Assembly: GCF_043290135.1 (NCBI RefSeq)
Contig: NC_134701.1
Location: 63,337,002-63,401,001, forward strand
Length of the DNA: 64,000 nt
Source of the DNA: Rhipicephalus microplus
Taxonomy: Eukaryota; Arthropoda; Arachnida; Ixodida; Ixodidae
Reading direction: 5' to 3'
In this document: positions 9,159 to 19,700 of the stretch, one piece after another
Position numbering within the stretch: the stretch's first letter is position 1
Layout of the letters: the number at the start of each line of letters is the position of its first letter
Translations under genes and position numbers: made by a program
The notes under the pieces: model-generated
What the model was told of the DNA's origin: nothing
The model's input: the letters and a program-made list of their open reading frames with translations, nothing else
The model's database searches: none

Positions 9159-11690
9159 TAAGAGGAGGGAGGGGGGGAAGAGCACAGCGCCGAGACAGAG
9201 GGAATATTAATTCACGAGTTATTCATCAGAAACATTGACAACAAAATTCGCGAGAGAACACTTTGTACCACACTTAGAATGATGTGCATGAAATCTAGCA
9301 AAAGCTTGCGTTGTCTTAATACGATAATAGTTTCCCTCAAACAAGCTTGACAGCTACAATCTGCCAATGCATCTTCTACAAACCGATTACGCTAAAGTGC
9401 AAGCTCACGTCCTAGAAAACATTTTGCTGCGTAAAACTAGAGTTCGTCACCACTGCTAAAACGACTCACGTGTCGTCTAAAGACACACCAAACAGGTCTC
9501 GAAAGCTCAGGTCAAAAGCGGTTCAGAAGCTATTGCCAGTGACATCAGCATGAGGAGTTTTGGGAGCTGCGATTGAAGTGGGACTATGTGTGGAGGGAAG
9601 AAACTCGAATAGTGAAAAAGCAAGTTTAACTCAAAATCGGAGCAATATTCTCTACGTTTTACAAATAGCACTTTTCACCCAAAAATACTATGTTGGCGTA
9701 ATGAGCAGAGCTTATGAGAGCTTTTTTATTATTACGAAAAATTCTTTTTAGCCCCCTCAGCCCACGCTATTTTATTATTCAGTGCAGCCCTCGCATTGCA
9801 TGGAAACAGACGCTCGTAAAATTTGTTGCGATGACACATCCTCTCACGTATTTTAGTGTTGCGCACATAGTTGCGTCCTCTGCAGGGCGCGAAATCGTGA
9901 GGTGCGTTTTATCACTGGTGAACGTCTTGAGTGATGTGTTCAACGGGCAGTAGAACAACGCGGATTAAATTTAGCACCGAGTGCTTTCGTCGGTACCTTC
10001 AAAAACGATGTGCTGTGCAATGATGCAGTAGCAACAAACGTATGCCTGGTGACCCATTTCTACTAAATAAGAAACAAGGACAATGGTTGGTAACAGAGTG
10101 CTTGCTTGAATTTTGTGCATCAGTATTCCTGCTGCCCGGTTTTTTCTTGAGCATGAAGTGGCTACAATTATTCGCCTTATCGGTGAGCATATCACCAAGT
10201 TATCTATCACGATACCATTCTCATGTCTCCATACGCATGCGTAGCAGCAATTCATCGAAACATAATGCCAAAAACGTAACGCATGTAGTGTCCACTGACT
10301 TTTTGCGGTTATTAGTGTTGTGTGCAGTGCATTGGATTTAAGTTGTAATGATTGAATGAACTAAAATGCCAAAATTCTAGCGGGACTAAGTCGGCGCTTT
10401 TTTACTGTTGAAACTGACGCACACAAGCATTGTACTCGCTAAAGAATCTGCGTATGTGTGAAGCAAATGAGCAACGCTGCAGATAAGACAAGTATACGTT
10501 GTTAGCTGCTTTAATCCATCTGCAAAAGATGCCAGAAACGCCAAAGAAAAGTTTAAAGAATAAGTTTTTTGTAAATTTGAAACAAAGTAAACGATAGTAC
10601 ACTTGAACCTGTAAGTAGTGATGAGTTGGTGTTAGATTAGGTGGAACTGACTTGGAGTGCGCTCGTCGAAGACTCGCCGGTGATCGCCGTCGCGCGAGTC
10701 TTAGGGGCCTATAAAATATAATTTGAGATACAATGTCGCGCTAGTGCACAGACAAACAACGTCACAAGTTTCCCAGCTTTCGAGGCACATCTGCTTTAGT
10801 TTTAGCTCCGCCAGAAGTGTTCCCTTCTCACAAAGAAACCACTAAGCCACATGAACAGCTGATCAGCCGCCATTCTCTGAACGTATGGGTTTCTATAAAG
10901 CCTTCACTACCAATTGTATCTACCTTGAACAGACCTCGCAAAATCAAAAAGGCCGTGAGCGTCGTCTGCTGGCACTCTGGGCCGCCAGCTGTCTAACACA
11001 GTTTACTTTTCCAGATAAAAAGTGGAACATACTTTATTGGTCTGTCCGGCGCCAAGCGGGCAAATAAAAATTACTGCAGTTTCCCGAGTGAGAACACTGG
11101 TTAGCATAAAGAGCATACATGTTCAACTGCGATAAATGTGGTTTGTAATTTGCGACTTGCGTGTGTGTTATGAGTGAACACGAGTGAACACGCACGCACG
11201 TATGCTGCGAAAGACGATGTTTCTTGATGAGATGCTTTGGGTATTTTGAGCAAGATGGCTTTATGGTACATAAAGTGAAGGGTGAGTGGGTGTGGTTGCA
11301 GCGGTCGAAGGTCGAAATTCGCAAAGACGTGGTCGATGCACATCCCGCGAACCGTGGTCGTATGATGCTGATGCTATTGGAAGGGACGTCAGTAAGTGTG
11401 TTTGCGGATTCGTTGGCATACATTTTCAACAGCGACATCGGACGTGGAGTGACCGCACAAACCAACCGAAGAAGGGCGGCGTGCCTCGACACTGGTTATT
11501 TATAGCGAGCGCCGGCATTGGCCTGCGCCTGCGCGCATTAGCATACAACTGGCGCACGTAAAACTAAAGGTCGCGCGGAGGGGAAAAGTGTGCGCAGCGC
11601 ACGCTGTGTTGAGAGAAGGAAGAGATGCACAGATGGCTGGCGGAGGAGGAGGGGAGGCTGCGGACGGTCACGGGGCATGACTAACCCCTT
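9159..11690. other. Anonymous A+T-rich region with no recognisable gene
   Basis: Small ORFs are scattered on both strands, but none carries a recognisable domain. A 93-codon plus frame at 11224-11505 overlaps a 152-codon minus frame, and neither is convincing. A TATA-like string (cctataaaatataa, about 10709-10722) sits downstream of a GC-rich patch and could be a promoter, but no coding exon follows. From about 11500 to 11690 the DNA becomes GC-rich and repeat-like. Confidence 0.35.
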
Positions 11691-11754
11691 ATGTAACATG
11701 CTCCGCATGTAAAAATTGGCCCCGTATCTGCATGTTAGACCGCAAATGTCGTCG

Positions 11755-12399
11755 AAAGATGATAGTCTTGCGTCTGGAGAGAGGGAACAAAACCCTTATT
11801 TGATGTTCTGCGGAAAAAGATCGGTGAATGGTATTCTGAAGGCGCTGCGTTAGAGTGCCTCGAGCATGCAGCGAAAGCTCACGAGCGCATGAAGTCACGT
11901 AACACGTGAGACATGAGCGCTATCTGGCAGTTATCCTGGAAAACGGGGCGCGTGCCGTGCACGCCCGTCTCTGAGGTGATAAGGTGTAGAACGCAAGGCA
12001 CGGGTAGGTGCCACCACCATGTCGTCTTAGCAACGCGTTGGAAACACTTGTTTCATGCGAGCGTTGCATAGGCAGCGCAACGTTATAAATGCTACAATCA
12101 TCAAAGTTACTTATGTATGCCTTTTCTAGAAAAAATACTCATACATAATAATGACGTGTTGTTATAGTGCCTCAGATGTGCGCAATATTTGCTTTTTAAT
12201 TGACAATCGCACAGGTATAAACCCTGAACCGTGAGCAATATTGGTCGGCGCTGCGGATCAGGTCAGCCGTTCGGAGTATCGTTTGGTCACTTTGGTGCCA
12301 TTTAGGGTACCGTTGAAGGTGGATAAACAGACAAATGTACAGAGATACAGACAGACCAAAACTTTTGCACCGAACGCCCCAAGAAAGACTATCATCTTT
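11755..12399 (-). mobile_element. TIR-flanked repeat, copy A
   Basis: It is bounded by perfect 15-bp inverted repeats, aaagatgatagtctt (11755-11769) and its complement (12385-12399). The interior matches 49078-49704 in opposite orientation, including blocks such as gtaggtgccaccacca, agatggcgctcatg-like and tttttaattgacaat. Homology continues some 50-60 bp beyond the left TIR (aattggccccgta), so the TIR may be subterminal within a larger repeat. There is no transposase; it resembles a MITE-like non-autonomous element. Confidence 0.65.
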
Positions 12400-12496
12400 A
12401 AAAGTGTTCCACATTCTCTGTCATGGCTACTGGTGGCGCTGAATGATGCTCCCAAGTTTATTGCGCATACATGCCCCATAAAGTAGATAGTGGATA

Positions 12497-12625
12497 GCCA
12501 CCGTGGCAGCTCAGTTGGTAGAGCATCGGATACGTTATTAGAATGTCGCAGGGGCAGTTTGTGGCCAAGGCCACTTATCATTTCATCGACTTTTATTTCT
12601 TCATATTTACATTTGAAATAATTCA
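12497..12625 (+). mobile_element. tRNA-derived SINE
   Basis: A tRNA-like head reads ccaccgtggcagctcagttggtagagcat, split here as gtggcagctcagttgg (A-box type) and tagagcatcgg. About 35 bp further on is a degraded B-box (gcaggggcagtttgtgg in place of a gcaggttcggtccc-type sequence). A T-rich tail follows (cttttatttcttcat). The head resembles an Ala/Lys-type tRNA but lacks a foldable T-arm, so it is a SINE and not a functional tRNA gene. Confidence 0.65.
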
Positions 12626-13164
12626 AATAGCATCACTTATACTTTGCTTGGCGTAGTTGCCTCTTATATATCAAAAATTGTGTGCCTAACAATAAAACGA
12701 GCCCTCATATGTACAGTCGGGTGCACTGTTAAAGGGAACACTTGCGTAAACACCACAATTGTATTTCACCCCCTTGCAAAAATACAGTGGCCAAGATTTG
12801 CACGAAACTTCTGGTGACTGGTTGTTATGGCTCCTTTTGACAGACTAGTGCCTGGCATAAGCATTGTTTTCTTATCCATTTTGCTACTAGGGGTGCTGCA
12901 ATTTGAACAGTGCTCAATGTAGTGTTTCCTTTACCTGTGGATGGTATTGTACACTTTCTTCCTTCTATGTGTTGCTGAGCCATTCAGTGTTGTCGTGATT
13001 TTAGCGCAAAGTTGACTATTGATTCCAGACATCCTCCCAATAGTCAAACAGCGAATACTAAGATAACGGTACTCAATGTTCACGGGAACAGCCCATTTTC
13101 CACCAACTTGCATTGGCGGAAGTTTACGTAACTGTCGTGTTGTAACTGTCGCGGGGCTCACCAC
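12626..13164. other. Anonymous DNA
   Basis: I see nothing beyond short frames. The 77-codon minus frame at 12931-13164 has no recognisable domain. Confidence 0.35.
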
Positions 13165-13437
13165 TTACTTTCAGGGGCGAAGCTCCTCTCAGCCTAGCCG
13201 TGTCATGCGTCACGCGTGACCGAGAGAAGAGACGAGAAAAAAACATTCGGTAGATCCCAGGTACCTCGGAATCGACGTTATGCGAAGCATGCGGAGGGAA
13301 GGTTACCGCGTTGCAATTTTTTTATGGAGCGACACGTCATGAATGACTATTAGTATATGTACAAATGTTGCACGCATAGACACATGTTGAAGACTATAAC
13401 CAGTTTGCTCTTGCGCAACGATGCCAACTAGAACATA

Positions 13438-13540
13438 TGTAATAATAATAATAATAATAATAATAATACGTTTATTTCATCATCATTGTGTACATGATGA
13501 CAGGGGCCCGCAGTAAAAGCTGCGAAATTCGAGGATCGTT
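13438..13540 (-). mobile_element. Probable LINE 3' tail with (ATT)n
   Basis: On minus, a gaaataaacg polyadenylation-like signal is followed directly by about ten ATT repeats (plus-strand aat repeats, 13440-13468). This is the usual appearance of a non-LTR retrotransposon 3' end with a microsatellite tail. No coding sequence remains, so the clade is unknown. Confidence 0.4.
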
Positions 13541-14207
13541 CCAATGAAAACTAAAAAAAAACAGCTATTAGCAGCACGAGAAACTGATATGAAGCGCAAA
13601 TGCTCTCGAGGATGTTCGCCCTGGACACTGCTACATAAATCGACTTCAGCGCATGGCAACTAACCACAATTGACGTTAACCTGACGTGACGGCTGTATAA
13701 AAGGAGTACATATGCATTGTTTATAAAATTGGGTAGGCAGCATGCAACCACCATTGATGTTTCACGACGACTAGCGTCTATTTGAAAAGTATTTCTGAGG
13801 CTGGCGTAGCTTTGTGGTAAAATTTTTCATAGCCCCACAGAATGCTTGGGTTATATTTCAGCTAGGACGCTGACATTTATTCTTTGCCTTCGTCAGGTCA
13901 ACGGTACCACTCTCGGGTATTTCCTAATGCTCGCGCGTTAAAATTGCCCATGTGTCTCGTCATTCCTGGGTAGATACTAAGTGTCAATCACCTGTGGCAC
14001 AAACCCACACACCAGCAGCACATACCCACCTGTGGGTATGTGCCACTTTCTGACGGGAAGTGTTTGACGACGTACGCAACGGCATTGTGACATTAGTAAT
14101 GTCTTAATCATCACATCATATTCGTCAAACCATCTTACCCTCTCACAATGAATTTTGGTTCATGCCAAGTTAAGGGGGTGACCACGATAGTGCTCAAACG
14201 TAAGCGT

Positions 14208-14423
<216 letters not shown>

Positions 14424-14985
14424 CCCTACTGTGTCATTGGTACATAATTTCGCGCGATGTGGTGACGGGCACTGGCGGCGGTGGCAGAAGCGGTGGTGGC
14501 GGCAGCAGCGGACAACTACAGCGCTGCGCGAGACTTGAGTTGTGATCTCATAACAACTTTCGCTGTAAAAAGAAGGCAGTATCTCCCGTAGAGTGCAATA
14601 GACGGTGCTCTTTCATAAAAGTACATTCAGACTGCAGTTGAGTGAGGATATTCTAGATGGCGCTGTACCGCTACTCCCCGATTTGCTTCTGCGCAGGCTG
14701 TGCCTGGGCACATACGTGGCCACGCAGAGAACGAGTGCCTCTGTGAGTCTCCTGGAAAGTCGTCGTACGTGGCGTATCGTCGGTGGGGCATGGACGAAGC
14801 AGAGCAGCAGGCGCGTTTAAAACGCTTGCTCTCTGCTTCCTTTACTCGGGTCTCGTCGGTGCTTCTGCATTCTAGAACGCAGCCCGACGCATGGACTTAC
14901 GCACGGAGAGACGGACACATCAACGGATGAATGGACGAACGCTTCGCTTCACTCATCATCATTCACTCCGCAGGCATACTGTGAT

Positions 14986-17183
14986 TTTTTCATTGGCGAT
15001 ACTCGGCATGGATCGGAGCACTAAACTCATGAGACGAAAATGTACAAGAAGAAAAAGTAAGTATCGGTAAACGTGTGCTACAACGGCTTAAAAATATGAT
15101 GTCAGACACTCGATTTCAGAACAGTGGAGGCAAGAATTGAAACCCATTCTTACCAAATAAATTTAGTTTCTCTTATTCATTAATTTTTTGCTGATTATTA
15201 TCTTTTGTGACAGATAGACGGTAGTCAGTTTGCTTGTTTAGTCTGCGTAAATATGTTCAACGATCTGAAAGAAATATTTCACGACAAGAAAAAGGCAGTT
15301 CTCTCTGTAACGTTCATCTTTCGAGACAGCATGCTCGCCAATCAAGTATCAAAATAAAAATCCTTTTGTTTTTCAATCGGCTTAATGTAGCGAGCACTCC
15401 TATTTATATAGATTATTGTTTAGCTGCGAATGAAAAAGTCGAGAAAAAGATATGACAGAAATTGCACATTTTATAGGATTTTGTTGCGCATGCATGTCAA
15501 GTTATTGATGCCTGGATCAAAGTGATGCTATTGAAATATTTATTACAGAACTCCTGTATACGTATCCTTCTCGTTGCTTGCCTTCATAAAGGTGGTGAAT
15601 GCATGTCGTATAAAGCTTTACTGTGAAAATCTATCATAAACCTTCATTGCTGTTATTCAGGAGTTGGTGAAAATGTTTAATACAGTGTGGAAGCATATAA
15701 TCAAATACGTCTGACACTCGAAAGGATTTGGTTACATTACTCATTTACTATTATTTACCTTCGTTTAGTGCGGCATGAACTTTATAAGCAGATAAGACTT
15801 TTGTAGCGTAGACAATCATTCCGAGGTACACTCACAAGAATTTTGTCAAATTAAGAATGTCATGAATATATTGTTATCAATACGCGTCGGGTGATGTCGC
15901 CCGTATGTCTATGAAGCACAAAATTGTCATTTTAATTTATACATAATATTTATGTTCCTTCAGCTTCTGAGTGTAAAAGAGTGGAATTTCAGGAACCCTG
16001 TGAAGTGACATCATTTATAGGACTTACGCCTTATTATATAGGTGCACCCCAATGAATTTGTAACTATAGTGTGGGCGATAACAATTCCTTTGGTGAAAAC
16101 TTCAGAGCCAGGTCATTTGTAAGCCACGGTGGTGTTCAGCCTAAAGTTCGAGTGCGATGACAGAAAAAGGTAATCCAGGTTTCTCACGAGTGATATCTGT
16201 TTATGAAAACAGTATTTCAAAATAGAACTTCAAGGAAAGAGCTTTGGCTTGACAATCTGACTGGCAATCGAAGAAAAACGGACATAGCATTTTGGTTGCT
16301 GTAGCATACTACTGTTACATCATTTTCTAGTGTTTTTTTTCTTTATTTACCCGAGCTTGAACAATGAATACTCCAACATGTATCCACGTTTGATTTGTTT
16401 AAGGTAAGAAATATAAAAAAGCGCCATGATATATACCGAGAAAGGGCGTACGTCGTCGCGTCTTAGTATAAAGTGGCTCGCAAGGTTTTCTAAAGCAAAT
16501 TGAGACTTGTTGTTCTAGGAATAGATCCAGTGGTTTCCCGTTCGTCGATAGGATCAAGTCAAAGCTGTGCTACAGTGATTTGGCGCTAAATTTGCCTCTG
16601 ACCTTTAGGGACAGCTGCCTGCTTGAGAGGACAGTGTCATTGCTTTACATAGGATAGAACAATTTCGGACAAATTTCATGCACATCCCGTTTCATGTAAT
16701 TAGAGTGCTAAGCTTATGTCATATACCGAGATGACTTTCATGTTAGAAGTCCGATTTTGTGGCAGGTATGTTTGAATGCGTATGAAGGTCAGAATATTAT
16801 TCCCCCGTGTGTATGTGGACAATTTAGCCGCTAGGATAATGAGAGCAAGGAGCGTTGTTAACCTAGGCATCAAATCAGGCTGATGCTTGGTCTTTCTCTA
16901 CCGGCATGCCAGGAGTTATGAAGGTGATATTAAAAAGTCACATTCAAGTTCACAATCAAAGCGCAATTTATGCGAAATCTGAAATGTTTAATAATAGCAA
17001 ATATAAAACATATAAGCGTAGATTATACAGGAGGAGGTGCCATATCATAAGGCTGAAAGGGGACTGCATTAGAAAACTACATGTCACTAAGTACAAAAAT
17101 GGCAGCAATAGAATGGTTAATATCCATGATTATAAAAGCAAACCAAACGCACATGCATGATCAATGCAGCAAAACGCAGTTTA
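14986..17183. other. Anonymous A+T-rich DNA
   Basis: This long A+T-rich stretch lacks recognisable repeats or domains. The 84-codon frame at 16906-17160 is Lys/Asn-rich and typical of random A+T-rich sequence. Confidence 0.4.
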
Positions 17184-17220
17184 TTAACGCCCAGCGTAGA
17201 TTTGTACACATTCTTGACAC

Positions 17221-17574
17221 GTGAACTTCCAAAAAGTGTTATCTAGATGCAGAGCGCCGTCAAAACAACCCATTCCCTCTAGTTTCCTCTCAGTGAATAC
17301 TGCGCTGTGTTTCAAAGCTTCTGTGCCGCTCCCTTGTAATTTTAGAGAATTTGCATATGACATTGTTGACGTGGTGTTGGTTACGTATGCAAGATTGTCG
17401 GATTCCGTTCGAAGCAAATATTTTCCAGTGGTTGATAAGTACGATCCCCGTGATATCCGAGACATTTTTCGGAACACGTTTGTTTCATGTAATTTTGCCG
17501 ACTACTCATTACTTCGCAGAAAACAGGGTGACGAGACCGATTGTCTGCAGCTGGCAGAGCACGCGTTAGGATAA
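17221..17574 (+). CDS. Hypothetical 117-codon ORF next to the satellite array
   Basis: This ATG-initiated frame of 117 codons lies immediately before the satellite array. Its residues are mixed and not repetitive (REFAYDIVDVVLVTYARLSD, DPRDIRDIFRN), unlike the low-complexity frames elsewhere. No domain is recognised and no splice sites or polyadenylation signal were identified. A 97-codon minus frame overlaps it. It could be an exon fragment, a retroelement remnant or chance; I list it because it is the only unexplained, non-repetitive frame of this size close to the array. Confidence 0.25.
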   Translation: MNFQKVLSRCRAPSKQPIPSSFLSVNTALCFKASVPLPCNFREFAYDIVDVVLVTYARLSDSVRSKYFPVVDKYDPRDIRDIFRNTFVSCNFADYSLLRRKQGDETDCLQLAEHALG

Positions 17575-17641
17575 GGAGCACGGACCTTCTATTGCTGCGG
17601 CTGGATCTCCCGCGTAGCGGCCGGTAGATGGACGGCTGGTC

Positions 17642-17680
17642 GCTATCCCAATCACGGCCATCTCTCCAGTTGGGATAGCC
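17642..17680. other. Hairpin-forming inverted repeat upstream of the array
   Basis: The arms gctatcccaa and ttgggatagc are perfect complements separated by about 18 bases. It lies 40 bp outside the inverted edge of the satellite array. Its function is unknown. Confidence 0.6.
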
Positions 17681-17721
17681 ACCACTGCAACAGGATAAAC
17701 AGGTGCGCTAGTTTATAGTTC

Positions 17722-17793
17722 ATATTGGTTCAGCGAACTGGCAGTGTGGAGACACACAACACACAGAGAAGAGCCACAAAGAACAAGTGCTCT
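17722..17793. repeat. Left inverted edge of the satellite array
   Basis: The first 20 bases (17722-17741, atattggttcagcgaactgg) match the complement of 41558-41577 at 18 of 20 positions. The next stretch, including 17752-17793, is a satellite monomer in reverse orientation to the rest of the array (about 35 of 42 positions match the complement of the consensus). It also aligns without gaps to the complement of the terminal monomer at the right edge. Forward monomers begin right after, at about 17796. Confidence 0.75.
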
Positions 17794-18189
17794 TCCTGTT
17801 GTGTGTTGCCACACTCCCACTAAACCAGTTGTTAGTGAGCGCTCGTGCTGTGCGGCCCTTCATTGTCTGTTGTTTGCTCCCGAACTCCCAGTAAACCAGT
17901 TGTTAGTGAACGCTCGTGCTGTGTGGCCCTGCATCGTCTGTTGCATGTTCCCGCACTCCCAGTAAAGCAGTTGTTAGTGAGCGCTCGTGCTGTGTAGCCC
18001 TTCATTGTCTGTTGTGTGTTCCCGCTCACCCAGTAAAGCAGTTGTTAGTGAGTGCTCGTGTCGTGTGACCCTTAATTGTCTGTTATGTGTTCCCGCACTC
18101 CCAGTAAAGCAGTTGTTAGTGAGCGCTCGTGCTGTGTAGCCCTTCATTGTCTGTTATGTGTTCCCGCACTCCCAGTAAAGCAGTTGTTA

Positions 18190-19700
18190 GTGAGTGTTCG
18201 TGCACTGTGGCCCTTCATTGTCTGTTGTGTGTTCTCGCACTCCCAGTAAAGCAGTTGTTAGTGAGCGCTCGTGCTGTGTAGCCCTTCATTGTCTGTTGTG
18301 TGTTCCCGCTCTAACAGTAAAGCAGTTGTTAGTGAGCGCTCGTGATGTGTTACTTTTAATTGTCGGTTATGTGTTCCCGCACTCCCAGTAAAGCAGTTGT
18401 TAGTGAGCGCTCGTGCACTGTGACCCTTGATTGTCTGTTGTGTGTTCCCACACTCCCAGTAAAGCAGATGGTAGTGAGCGCTCGTGATGTGTGGCCCTTC
18501 ATTGTGTGTTGTGTGTTCCCGCACTCCCAGTAAAGCAGTTGTTAGTGAGCGCTTGTGCTGTGCGGCCCTTCATTGTGTGTTGTGTGTTCCCGCTCACCCA
18601 GTAAAGCAGTAGTTAGCGAGCGCTCGTGCTGTGTGACCCTTAATTGTCTGTTATGTGTTCCCGCACTCCCAGTAAAGCAGTTGTTAGTGAGCGCTCGTGC
18701 TGTGTAGCCCTTCATTGTCTGTTATGTGTTCCCGCACTCCCAGTAAAGCAGTTGTTAGTGAGTGTTCATGCACTGTGGCCCTTCATTGTCTGTTGTGTGT
18801 TCTCGCACTCCCAGTAAAGCAGTTGTTAGTGAGCGCTCATGCTGTGTAGCCCTTCATTGTCTGTTGTGTGTTCCCGCTCTAACAGTAAAGCAGTTGTTAG
18901 TGAGCGCTCGTGATGTGTTACCCTTAATTGTCTGTTATGTGTTCCCGCACTCCCAGTAAAGCAGTTGTTAGTGAGTGCTCGTGCACTGTGGCCCTTCATT
19001 GTCTGTTGTGTGTTCCCACACACCCAGTAAAGCAGCTGTTAGTGAGCACTAGTGATGTGTGGTCCGTCATTGTGTGTTGTGTGTTCCCGCACTCCCAGTA
19101 AAGCAGTTGTTGGTGAGCGCTTGTGCTGTGCGGCCCTTCATTGTGTGTTGTGTGTTCCCGCACTCCCAGTAAACCAGTTGATAGTGAACGCTCGTGCTGA
19201 GTGACCCTTCATTGTCTGTTGTGTGTTCCCGCACTCCCAGTAAAGCAGTTGTTAGTGAGCGCTTGTGCTGTGCGGCTCTTCATTGTGTGTTGTGTGTTCC
19301 CGCTCACCTAGTAAAGCAGTTGTTAGTGAGCGCTCGTGCTGTGTGACCCTTAATTGTCCGTTATGTGTTCCCGCACTCCCAGTTAAGCAGTTGTTAGTGA
19401 GCGCTCGTGCTGTGAAGCCCTTCATTGTCTGTTATGTGTTCCCGCACTCCCAGTAAAGCAGTTGTTAGTGAGTGTTCGTGCACTGCGGCCCTTCATTGTC
19501 TGTTGTGTGTTCTCGCACTCCCAGTAAAGCAGTTGTTAGTGAGCGCTCGTGCTGTGTAGCCCTCCATTGTCTGTTGTGTGTTCCCGCTCTAACAGTAAAG
19601 CAGTTGTTAGTGAGCGCTCGTGATGTGTTACCCTAAATGTCGGTTATGTGTTCCCGCACTCCCAGTAAAGCAGTTGTTAGTGAGTGCTCGTGCACTGTGG
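18190..19700 (+). repeat. Short-period higher-order blocks in the left part of the array
   Basis: Distinctive monomers recur in fixed order. The gagtgttcgtgcactg/gtgttcatgcactg monomer is near 18193, 18761 and 19471. The gctctaacagtaaag monomer is near 18308, 18877 and 19588. Spacings are 568 bp (8 monomers) and about 710 bp (10 monomers). This is an older or independent higher-order pattern from the 4.95-kb unit further right. Confidence 0.75.

Noticed and set aside
11034..11505. 152-codon minus ORF and overlapping plus ORF
   Set aside because: They are mutually overlapping frames in opposite directions, with no recognisable domain and no splice or promoter context.
12497..12570. Functional tRNA gene
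   Set aside because: The A-box is good, but the B-box and T-arm are degraded and the acceptor stem does not pair. It fits a SINE head.
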